A program made the translations under genes and the position numbers. Under the pieces are notes generated by a model, which did no database searches, was not told the DNA's origin, and saw nothing but the letters and a program-made list of their open reading frames with translations. 10,236 bases of DNA from an uncultured Dorea sp. Lineage in GTDB: Bacteria > Bacillota > Clostridia > Lachnospirales > Lachnospiraceae. Below are positions 1 through 6,462 of this stretch, in pieces (within the stretch, counting starts at the first letter, position 1; each line of letters opens with the position of its first letter). Location of the stretch: contig CAJULU010000020.1 of NCBI GenBank assembly GCA_910587575.1, forward strand, positions 20,413-30,648, given 5' to 3'.

Positions 1-1
1 A

Positions 2-1411
2 GATTCTGGAACTGCTGTTCTGAAACTCCGGGGATTCCAGAAGATCCCGGAACATGACAGGAGAATTCTCCTTGTTGGGCACTTCAATCCCTACTGCCGC
101 CTTCCCGGGTATCGGCGCCTCGATCCGGATGTCTGCTGCCGCCAGGTTCAGCTTGATATCATCCGACAGCCCTACAATCTTGCTGACCTTGACCCCCATC
201 TCCGGCTGTAATTCATACCGGGTGACAGAGGGGCCGCAGCTTACGTTGGTCACCGTAACCTTCACCCCGAAATTCTGTAAGATCTGCTGGAGCTTCATGG
301 CCGTCTCCCTAAGCTGGGTATCAGACTCTCCCTTGTGCCTGGTTCCCTTCTTAAGCAGGGAAACCGGCGGCATATGATACTCTTTCTTCGGCTTCTGGTT
401 CCCGGAAGCAATGGCAGAAGCTACGGCTGCCGTCTCATCTGCGGCCTCCTCTGCCTTTACGCTCTTCTTCCGGCTCTTTGCCGGCGGGATCCCGGTATGG
501 ATGTCCTCCGGCGCCTGCATAGCCACAGCCTCTTCCATCTGAGGTATGCCGGCGTCTATGAACACTCCCGCCTCTTCCGGTTCACTCTCCGTCATCATCT
601 CCCCGCCCGTATATGCATCGCCTCCCCGGTTAATGACAAAATCCATCTCCCGGCCCGGCCCGGTCTTTCCCTTGGTTTCTGCCCCGGGAATTTTCCGTCC
701 GGATCCTGCCGGTTCTGATGCGGCTTCCGGTACCGCAGGAGTATCTCTGGCAATCTCCGTATTAAAAGAAACGCCCTCCACGTGCCTATCACTTCTCTTA
801 CGGGATTTCTTAGAAGCCGTCCCCTTTACATCCTTCGGTTCCGTCTCTTTCATCATCCTGCGTTCCTCTGCCAGTTCACGCCTGCGGGCGGCATCCTGTT
901 TTGCCCGGTCGTATACCTTGCCGCTCTGACTTCTGACACCCTTAAGGGCAGACTTCCCCGTAATGATCACAAGACAGATGATCATCAGTATCACATCCAC
1001 CACATAAGTGCCGGCAATCCCGATTGCCGGTATGAGGATCCCTCCAAGCAGTTCCCCGGCCAGACCGCCTTTCCGGTCCACAAGATGGAGAAATGTGCAG
1101 ACAAGAGCCATCAGACACAAAACTGCCCCCACCTTCACATAAGCGTTCGGATTCTCCCGGTTCGATATGATAAATGTCACGGAACCGAACAGGACAAACG
1201 GGACTGCGTAAGCCACCCACCCGAAAAGATCCTCCATCATTCCGGCAATCAGCTCCCCCATAAACCCGCCGAACCCGAAATTGCTGATCATCAGCAGGAT
1301 GCTGACCGCAAGGGTCATCCATATGAAAATCTCCGTCCCTACAAAACTCGTCTCCGTGTTCTTTTTCTTCGTCGTTTTTCTGCTCCCCTGTTTTTTTGCT
1401 TTAGCTGCCAT
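2..1411 (-). CDS. ftsK: DNA translocase FtsK/SpoIIIE, N-terminal part (cut by window edge)
   Basis: Membrane-anchored DNA pump that moves chromosomes through the closing septum or into the forespore. 470 residues are visible; the gene runs off the left edge. A lysine-rich cytoplasmic tail (residues 1-20) precedes about four hydrophobic segments (roughly 27-43, 62-82, 93-111 and 121-151). A charged, low-complexity linker (about 154-344) follows. Then comes the start of the conserved alpha domain, including GPSVTRYE and IRIEAPIPGKAAVGIEVPN, which are hallmarks of the family. The ATPase motor (Walker A/B) and the DNA-reading gamma domain lie outside the window. Two adjacent ATGs are possible (1414 and 1411); I chose 1411 because the GGAG of its ribosome binding site sits at better spacing. 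Its own promoter lies between it and tepA. Whether it is the division FtsK or the sporulation SpoIIIE cannot be settled from this part. Confidence 0.95.
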   Translation of the reverse strand, partial: MAAKAKKQGSRKTTKKKNTETSFVGTEIFIWMTLAVSILLMISNFGFGGFMGELIAGMMEDLFGWVAYAVPFVLFGSVTFIISNRENPNAYVKVGAVLCLMALVCTFLHLVDRKGGLAGELLGGILIPAIGIAGTYVVDVILMIICLVIITGKSALKGVRSQSGKVYDRAKQDAARRRELAEERRMMKETEPKDVKGTASKKSRKRSDRHVEGVSFNTEIARDTPAVPEAASEPAGSGRKIPGAETKGKTGPGREMDFVINRGGDAYTGGEMMTESEPEEAGVFIDAGIPQMEEAVAMQAPEDIHTGIPPAKSRKKSVKAEEAADETAAVASAIASGNQKPKKEYHMPPVSLLKKGTRHKGESDTQLRETAMKLQQILQNFGVKVTVTNVSCGPSVTRYELQPEMGVKVSKIVGLSDDIKLNLAAADIRIEAPIPGKAAVGIEVPNKENSPVMFRDLLESPEFQNSSSRI

Positions 1412-1450
1412 CATACTCTCCCCCTTATTCTGGCAAAATAATGCAATAAC

Positions 1451-1479
1451 AGTATAGCATTTTTGAAAAGGACTGTCAT
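1451..1479 (-). promoter_or_regulatory. Promoter of ftsK (extended -10, sigma-A type)
   Basis: On the minus strand, ATGACA (1474-1479, five of six matches to TTGACA) is separated by exactly 17 bases from TATACT (1451-1456). TGC directly upstream makes it an extended -10. It lies in the 64-base gap between tepA and ftsK, and the -35 overlaps the last base of the tepA stop codon. ftsK can therefore be expressed independently of tepA. Confidence 0.65.
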
Positions 1480-2177
1480 TACCTATTTTCACTCTTTTTC
1501 CTGCGGCACTCATCAATCATTTCGTGCAATTTATTCAATGCCTCGCTCATTCCGCCCACTTCATCAATCAGACCTTCCCTTACAGCGTCCTTTCCTTCCA
1601 GCAGCGTTCCTACGTCTTTCACCAGTTCTGTCTGGTTTAACATCAGCTCCTCAATCCGCTTCTGGGTCATATGGGAATGATCCGCAAGAAACCTTGTGAT
1701 CCGGTCCTGGGTCCTTATCATGTTGCGCAGGCTCTGGGTGATGCCAATGAACATTCCGTTCGAGCGCACAGGGTGGATAATCATGGTTCCGCTGGGAACG
1801 ATAAAGGAATATTTCGCCGAGACTGCCAGCGGCCCTCCGATGGAATGGCTGCCTCCCAGCACCAGGGAAACCGTGGGCTTGCTTAAGGATGCGATCATCT
1901 CCGCAATAGACAGCCCTGCTTCCACATCTCCTCCCAGGGTATTCAGAAGGATCAGAAGCCCCTCAATCTCGTCACTGTCCTCTACCTCCGCAAGCAGGGG
2001 CAGAAGATGTTCATACTTGGTGGATTTTGCATTGCCGGAAACCGCCTCATGCCCCTCAATCTCCCCGATCACCGTCAGCAGTTTGATCTTATGCCGGTTT
2101 TTACTTCCCTCCAGATCTACGCTTCCCATTTCTTTGATTTCTTCCCTTTTCTGTTCTTCACGTGCTCCGTCTGACAT
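1479..2177 (-). CDS. tepA: ClpP-like serine protease, TepA (translocation-enhancing protein) family
   Basis: 232-residue soluble protein with a ClpP/crotonase-like fold. Visible motifs are LNTLGGDVEAG (79-88, the ClpP oxyanion-type glycine pair), GGSHSIGG (108-115, with Ser112 the probable nucleophile) and MIIHPVRSNG (132-141, with His135 in the place of the ClpP catalytic histidine). In Bacillus subtilis the homologue TepA (YmfB) was linked to protein export and is encoded next to spoIIIE. The same pairing is seen here, which supports the call over SppA or true ClpP. An upstream in-frame ATG at 2192 exists, but the GGAGGTG ribosome binding site (2184-2190) sits after it and six bases before the ATG at 2177, so 2177 is the start. 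The ribosome binding site is buried in a strong stem-loop. The substrate is unknown. Confidence 0.88.
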   Translation of the reverse strand: MSDGAREEQKREEIKEMGSVDLEGSKNRHKIKLLTVIGEIEGHEAVSGNAKSTKYEHLLPLLAEVEDSDEIEGLLILLNTLGGDVEAGLSIAEMIASLSKPTVSLVLGGSHSIGGPLAVSAKYSFIVPSGTMIIHPVRSNGMFIGITQSLRNMIRTQDRITRFLADHSHMTQKRIEELMLNQTELVKDVGTLLEGKDAVREGLIDEVGGMSEALNKLHEMIDECRRKKSENR

Positions 2178-2179
2178 AA

Positions 2180-2225
2180 AAAACACCTCCATACATATTT
2201 TTACTCATTAGTATGGAAGTGTTTT
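2180..2225 (-). promoter_or_regulatory. Stem-loop covering the tepA ribosome binding site; possible metY terminator
   Basis: Arms 2180-2194 and 2211-2225 form 15 consecutive pairs in the minus-strand RNA, with one G-U wobble (2187/2218), around a 16-base loop. The 3' arm contains the whole GGAGGTG of tepA and is followed by a run of U. The same element therefore looks like an intrinsic terminator 22 bases after the metY stop and like a switch hiding the tepA ribosome binding site. The one imperfect pair is a C-A mismatch if read from the plus strand but a wobble pair in minus-strand RNA, which favours an RNA role on the minus strand. Confidence 0.7.
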
Positions 2226-2231
2226 ACATAT

Positions 2232-2260
2232 TTTATACCATATCCGTTATACCTGTTCTA
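2232..2260 (-). promoter_or_regulatory. Possible tepA promoter
   Basis: TGG-TATAAA (2232-2240, minus strand) is a plausible extended -10. The -35 at 17-base spacing (TAGAAC, 2255-2260) is poor. Transcription would start near 2225, so the mRNA would begin almost exactly with the 5' arm of the stem-loop. Most of it lies between the metY stop and that stem-loop. Confidence 0.35.
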
Positions 2261-3527
2261 AAGCCTGGGAAAGATCCTCCACAATATCGTCAATATGCTC
2301 GATGCCCACGCTGAACCGGATCAGATCCGGCTGCACGCCGGCTTCCAGCAGTTCCTGGTCATTCATCTGACGGTGGGTATGGCTGGCCGGATGCAGCACG
2401 CAGCTTCTCGCATCCGCCACATGGGTGACGATTGCAATCATCTTCAGACTGTCCATCATCCGCACCGCCGCCTCTCTGCCGCCCTTAAGGCCAAACGTGA
2501 TCACCCCGCAGGTGCCCTTTGGCATATATTTCCGGGCAAGATCATAATATCTGTCTCCAGGCAGTGACGGGCAGTTCACCCACGCCACCTTCTCATGCCT
2601 CCTTAAAAATTCCGCCGCTTTTACCGCATTCTCACAATGCCTTTCCATCCTGAGATGCAGTGTCTCAAGCCCCATATTTAACAGGAACGCATTCTGAGGG
2701 GACTGGATCGAACCTAAGTCCCGCATTAACTGTGCCGTTGCCTTCGTGATATATGCCCCTTTGCCGAACCGTTCCGTATAGACAATCCCATGATACGTCT
2801 CATCCGGCGTGGTAAGGCCCGGGAATTTCTCCCCATAAGCCGCCCAGTCAAAATTGCCGCTGTCCACGATAGCGCCGCCGACACAGGTGGCATGGCCGTC
2901 CATGTATTTCGTGGTGGAATGGGTCACGATATCCGCCCCCCACTCAAAAGGCCTGCAGTTTACAGGCGTGGCAAATGTATTATCTACAAGAAACGGAACC
3001 CCGTGGGCATGGGCCGCCTTTGCGAACTTCTCAAAATCCAGTACCACCAGCGCCGGGTTCGCAATACTCTCCCCGAACACGGCCTTCGTGTTCTCCCGGA
3101 ATGCTGCGTCCAGTTCTTCCTCCGTACAGTCCGGATCCACGAACGTAGCCTCCACCCCCATCTTACGGATGGTATGGGCATAAAGATTATAGGTTCCTCC
3201 ATATATGGCGGATGCACAGACCACATGATCGCCCTTTTCCGCAATATTCATCACGGCATAAAAATTCGCCGCCTGCCCGGAAGAAGTCAGCATGGCCGCC
3301 GCTCCGCCCTCCAAGTCACAAATCTTGGCCGCCACGGCATCGTTGGTGGGATTCTGGAGACGCGTGTAAAAATACCCGGATTCCTCCAGATCAAACAGAC
3401 GCCCCATCTGCTCGCTGGAGCCATATTTAAACGTAGTGCTCTGGCAGATGGGAAGCACTCTCGGCTCCCCGTTGCCCGGAGTATATCCCGACTGGATACA
3501 TTTGGTTTCTGTTTTATAATCACTCAT
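2247..3527 (-). CDS. metY: O-acetylhomoserine sulfhydrylase (aminocarboxypropyltransferase)
   Basis: Cytosolic PLP enzyme of the Cys/Met metabolism family that turns O-acetyl-L-homoserine plus sulfide (or methanethiol) into homocysteine (or methionine). At 426 residues it has the usual length for MetY, longer than cystathionine gamma-synthase. Motifs are YTRLQNPTNDA (54-64), SSGQAA (82-87, cofactor phosphate region), VDNTFATP (181-188, Asp182 facing the PLP nitrogen), STTKYMDGH (204-212, Lys207 the Schiff-base lysine) and FSVGIEHIDDI near the C terminus. The start has a good ribosome binding site, AAAGGAG (3537-3543). It begins only 20 bases after the CFI-box gene, so read-through from that gene is likely. 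I see no room for a SAM (S-box) or T-box riboswitch directly in front of it. Confidence 0.95.
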   Translation of the reverse strand: MSDYKTETKCIQSGYTPGNGEPRVLPICQSTTFKYGSSEQMGRLFDLEESGYFYTRLQNPTNDAVAAKICDLEGGAAAMLTSSGQAANFYAVMNIAEKGDHVVCASAIYGGTYNLYAHTIRKMGVEATFVDPDCTEEELDAAFRENTKAVFGESIANPALVVLDFEKFAKAAHAHGVPFLVDNTFATPVNCRPFEWGADIVTHSTTKYMDGHATCVGGAIVDSGNFDWAAYGEKFPGLTTPDETYHGIVYTERFGKGAYITKATAQLMRDLGSIQSPQNAFLLNMGLETLHLRMERHCENAVKAAEFLRRHEKVAWVNCPSLPGDRYYDLARKYMPKGTCGVITFGLKGGREAAVRMMDSLKMIAIVTHVADARSCVLHPASHTHRQMNDQELLEAGVQPDLIRFSVGIEHIDDIVEDLSQALEQV

Positions 3528-3547
3528 GATTTATCTCTCCTTTGTTC

Positions 3548-4336
3548 TTAAGGATATGTCCTGCCCTGCTTAAAATAAGAAGGCGCAAACCTCTGTCTCA
3601 GACTGCCTACCATATCCGCATACAGATCCCTGCACTTTTCATTCTCTTCCTTTTCTGCATATTCCACACATGGACGAAGATAATCCTGGCAGATTTCCTC
3701 GTAGATCTTCCCCGGATCCTTCTGCATCCCGATGGAAAGCACGAGAACCGGCGCAATCTCATAGTATTCCTCTACCATAGCGCGCCCCTCTTCGGACCTC
3801 ATCAGATACTGGTCCCGGTAATTCCGAAGCGTTGTCAGTTCCCGGCAGTTATCCGCCTTTTTCTGGTACTCACACACAGCCGTCGTAATATAGCACAGGC
3901 CTTTGCGGAACCCTCCGGCAATCTGCTCATAGTCCGATTTCTGAAGCGGAAGCCCTGTTACCTGGCTCTCATTCCAGATTTCCACCATGCGCCCGGCAAT
4001 CCGCTCATTTACCGGGTCATGCTGATAGACCAGCATCGGAACCACATATACCGCCATCGCCATATTATAATCAATCCCTGCCGGCTCCCTCTTCCTCTTC
4101 GGCACATCCAGGAACTTACTCCTGGCATACATGGGAATCGCGGCCGCCAGCTCCTCCAGGGCCTCCTTTGCTTTCTCTTCTTCTCCTTCACAGAGTGCGG
4201 GAAGAGATGTGATCAGATCCCTGTACTTTGTATACGTGTCTTTGAAAAACTGTTCGTAGGACTTCTTCTTAAAATACTTCATGCTCTTAACCATCTCGTC
4301 GAAGAACTCCTCCAGTTTCTTCTGCGTCTCTTCCAT
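3548..4336 (-). CDS. Uncharacterised protein with CFI-box-like motif
   Basis: 262-residue soluble, charged protein of unknown function with no signal peptide or clear membrane segment. The N-terminal half is mostly helical (coiled-coil-like Glu/Lys-rich stretches at 1-65). The recognisable part is 148-200: CYITTAVC, then a second cysteine (Cys164), then L-R-N-Y-R-D (170-175) and a YYEIAPVLV stretch. This follows the pattern of the CFI-box domain (C-F/Y-I-x-T-A ... LR.(F/Y)RD..L ... YY..(S/A)P) that occurs as a C-terminal or stand-alone module in many bacteria without an assigned role. The match is from memory of the motif. It sits between yebC (42-base gap) and metY (20-base gap), probably in one transcript. 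The ribosome binding site GGAGAGG precedes the ATG. Confidence 0.8.
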   Translation of the reverse strand: MEETQKKLEEFFDEMVKSMKYFKKKSYEQFFKDTYTKYRDLITSLPALCEGEEEKAKEALEELAAAIPMYARSKFLDVPKRKREPAGIDYNMAMAVYVVPMLVYQHDPVNERIAGRMVEIWNESQVTGLPLQKSDYEQIAGGFRKGLCYITTAVCEYQKKADNCRELTTLRNYRDQYLMRSEEGRAMVEEYYEIAPVLVLSIGMQKDPGKIYEEICQDYLRPCVEYAEKEENEKCRDLYADMVGSLRQRFAPSYFKQGRTYP

Positions 4337-4378
4337 AATCCCTCTCCATCCAATTCTCCGCCCTATAAACCTGGAAAC

Positions 4379-5110
4379 CTACTCGTCCCAGTTATGGTAC
4401 ACATCCTGCACGTCGTCATCGTCATCCAGCATATCCAGCGTCTTCTGGATACTGGCGATATCCTTCTCATCCGTCAGTTCCACATATGTCTGCGGAATCA
4501 TCGTCACCTCTGCAGCCGCCATCTGAATTCCGGCTTCCTCAAGAGCCACCCGGACTGCGCTGAAATCATCCGGAGCCGTCAGAATCTCGAAGCTGTCCTC
4601 TGCCTCCACGAAATCCTCTGCTCCTGCGTCCAGCGCCATCATCATCAGTTCGTCCGAGTCACCCTGGTATTCTTCCTTGTCCACCACGATCTGTCCCTTC
4701 TTGTCAAACATAAAAGAAACACACCCCGGCGTCCCCACATTCCCGTTTCCCTTGGTAAATGCATTCTTCACGTTGGAAGCCGTACGGTTCTTGTTATCCG
4801 TCAGCGTCTCCACAATGATCGCCGTGCCGTTCGGACCGTACCCTTCATATGTAATATGCTCATCATTCGCTGCATTGGCATCGCTGTCCGCCCTCTTGAT
4901 ATTGCGGTCAATGGTATCGTTGGGCATATTATTCGCCTTTGCCTTGGCGATCACATCACGCAGACGGCTGTTGTTGGCCGGATCCGCACTTCCGCCCTCT
5001 TTTACCGCCACTGCCAGTTCCTTACCGATCTTCGTGAAGATCTTTCCCTTGGCGGCATCATTCTTCTCCTTCTTATGCTTAATATTCGCAAATTTTGAAT
5101 GTCCTGACAT
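4379..5110 (-). CDS. yebC: YebC/TACO1-family protein
   Basis: 243 residues, the usual length. The N terminus MSGHSKFANIKHKKEKNDAAKG, ending in IFTKIGKEL, is the signature of the family. NMPNDTIDRNIKRA and YEGYGPNGTAIIVETLTDN(K)NRT are also diagnostic, and the acidic tail with DDVQDVYHN is typical. Family members were first annotated as DNA-binding transcriptional regulators (PmpR in Pseudomonas). TACO1, the mitochondrial member, activates translation, and bacterial members have more recently been connected to relief of ribosome stalling. I would therefore not commit to a transcription-factor role here. The start ATG at 5110 is preceded by AGAGAGGT. It lies 67 bases after the CBS-domain gene, with no convincing promoter or terminator in the gap. 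Confidence 0.95.
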   Translation of the reverse strand: MSGHSKFANIKHKKEKNDAAKGKIFTKIGKELAVAVKEGGSADPANNSRLRDVIAKAKANNMPNDTIDRNIKRADSDANAANDEHITYEGYGPNGTAIIVETLTDNKNRTASNVKNAFTKGNGNVGTPGCVSFMFDKKGQIVVDKEEYQGDSDELMMMALDAGAEDFVEAEDSFEILTAPDDFSAVRVALEEAGIQMAAAEVTMIPQTYVELTDEKDIASIQKTLDMLDDDDDVQDVYHNWDE

Positions 5111-5177
5111 ACTGTCTACCTCTCTTATATTTTAATCTGATCTCAAAAATCCGCATCTTACGGCGTAATTTATTCTA

Positions 5178-5972
5178 TCACTCTTCCCACCGTTTTTCAA
5201 TCCTTACCCTCTGGATTGTATTATTATCCACCAGAAGAACCGTGAAGCGGTACCCTTCATAATCGACGACACACTGCTCGTCCTCTCCCGGAATCCGTCC
5301 AAGCTGCCAGATTAAGAATCCGTTCAGTGTCTCAAACTCCTCCTTCTCGAACACGACAGGCAGCAGATCCTCCAGATCTTCCAGATCCACCATTCCGTTC
5401 ACCAGAAGGTTTCCGTCCTGCAGCCTTCTGATCCTTTCATCCTCCTCGTCGTGCTCATCAAGGATGTTCCCCACAATCTCTTCTAAAATATCCTCCATGG
5501 TCACAAGCCCCGAAGTCTGGCCATACTCGTCCAGCACGATGCGGATATGATTCTGGTCCGCCTGCATCTCCTTGAATAACGTATCAATACTCTTCGTCTC
5601 CGGAATAAATGCCGCCGGCCTTATGTAGCCCTTCAGGTCCCTGAGGGGAACCTGCCGGAATTTTTCATCAAGATAGCAGGACATCGCTTCCCGCAGATGC
5701 AGAATCCCTATGATCTCGTCAATATCGCCTGCACAGACCGGAAATCTGGAAAAATTCTCTTCCAGCATAAATTTAAGCCCATCCTCCAGCTTTTCCTCAC
5801 CGTCAATGGCAACAATATGCTTCCGGTGGGTCATGATGTCCTTTGCATCCTTATCCATGTAACGGATGATATTGTGGATCAGTCCGGCCGCCTCTTTCTG
5901 TGCGCCCTCATCCAGTTCATCCTCGCCCCTTAACAGATGTTTCATCCGTTGGAACAAACTGCCCTCTTCCAT
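5178..5972 (-). CDS. CBS-domain protein, HlyC/CorC family (soluble form)
   Basis: 264 residues. A tandem CBS pair (about 45-100, containing KDIMTHRKHIVAI, and about 115-170, containing DEYGQTSGLVTMEDILEEIVGNI) is followed by an acidic linker (DEHDEEDERI). A CorC_HlyC/transporter-associated domain (about 186-260) comes last. The order is that of CorC/YbeX and of the cytosolic half of CNNM-type Mg2+ exporters, but the membrane DUF21 domain is absent. It is probably cytosolic and nucleotide-sensing. The family is often labelled hemolysin, which is misleading. The ATG at 5972 has a poorly placed ribosome binding site: AAGGAG lies about 15 bases upstream, with an in-frame TAG between. The start is therefore less certain; a TTG five codons further in has GAGGG upstream. 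Confidence 0.88.
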   Translation of the reverse strand: MEEGSLFQRMKHLLRGEDELDEGAQKEAAGLIHNIIRYMDKDAKDIMTHRKHIVAIDGEEKLEDGLKFMLEENFSRFPVCAGDIDEIIGILHLREAMSCYLDEKFRQVPLRDLKGYIRPAAFIPETKSIDTLFKEMQADQNHIRIVLDEYGQTSGLVTMEDILEEIVGNILDEHDEEDERIRRLQDGNLLVNGMVDLEDLEDLLPVVFEKEEFETLNGFLIWQLGRIPGEDEQCVVDYEGYRFTVLLVDNNTIQRVRIEKRWEE

Positions 5973-6010
5973 AATTACTGTCTTCTACTCCTTTTCCATC
6001 TTCGAGCACT

Positions 6011-6358
6011 CTATGTATGAAGCTCAAAACTGACTTTTATCGCCTCATCTACTCTGTTCATTATCTCCTTATCCAGATGGCACACCAGATCCCGAAGCCG
6101 CTGTTTATCAATGGTCCGCACCTGTTCCAGCAGAACCACCGAATTCTTCACGATCTGATAACGCCTCGCATCAATCTCCACATGGGTCGGCAGCTTCGCC
6201 TTATTCATCCGGGACGTGATCGCGGCACAGATCACCGTCGGGCTGTGCCTGTTGCCCACGTCGTTCTGAATAATCAGCACCGGCCTTACGCCTCCTTGTT
6301 CTGAGCCCACTACGGGGCTTAAATCTGCATAATAGATATCTCCACGCCTTACCTGCAC
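6011..6358 (-). CDS. mazF: MazF/NdoA (PemK-like) endoribonuclease toxin
   Basis: 115-residue mRNA interferase very close in sequence to Bacillus NdoA/MazF, which cuts single-stranded mRNA at UACAU-type sites. The N terminus RGDIYYADLSPVVGSEQGG leads into RPVLIIQND. The catalytic pair Arg25 and Thr48 (in AAITS) is present at the same positions as in the Bacillus enzyme, and LPTHVEIDA and LLEQVRTIDKQRL are conserved. It starts with GTG; the next in-frame codon upstream that matters is a TGA stop at 6365-6367, so the start cannot lie further out. GGAG at 6370-6373 is 11 bases upstream. The alr-mazF order is as in Bacillus, but there mazE lies between them. Here only 104 bases separate alr and mazF, so no ordinary antitoxin gene fits. 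Confidence 0.93.
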   Translation of the reverse strand: MQVRRGDIYYADLSPVVGSEQGGVRPVLIIQNDVGNRHSPTVICAAITSRMNKAKLPTHVEIDARRYQIVKNSVVLLEQVRTIDKQRLRDLVCHLDKEIMNRVDEAIKVSFELHT

Positions 6359-6462
6359 ACTCTTTCACACTCCGATTTTTTAAGATATACCCCTAGCCGG
6401 ATCCATCTGCCCTGTGGGTATAAGATGAGTATTTCCATCTTTTATCGGATGTATTCTATCTT

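Noticed and set aside
1..1441. Several plus-strand open frames opposite ftsK
   Set aside because: They are antisense shadows of a well-conserved FtsK frame, and none has a recognisable domain.
3528..3547. SAM or T-box riboswitch in front of metY
   Set aside because: Only 20 bases separate metY from the upstream gene, and no riboswitch elements are visible.
3542..5098. Long plus-strand open frame of 518 codons across the CFI-box gene and yebC
   Set aside because: It lies opposite two recognisable genes, has shadow-like composition (His, Arg, Leu rich) and lacks a convincing domain or ribosome binding site.
5158..5168. Palindrome TTACGGCGTAA in the gap before yebC, considered as operator or terminator
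   Set aside because: It is only 5-base arms with a single central base, has no adjacent U run or promoter, and could be chance.
5975..5998. Four-codon frame ATG-GAA-AAG-GAG-TAG before the CBS gene, considered as a leader peptide
   Set aside because: It is too short to distinguish from chance and has no ribosome binding site of its own.
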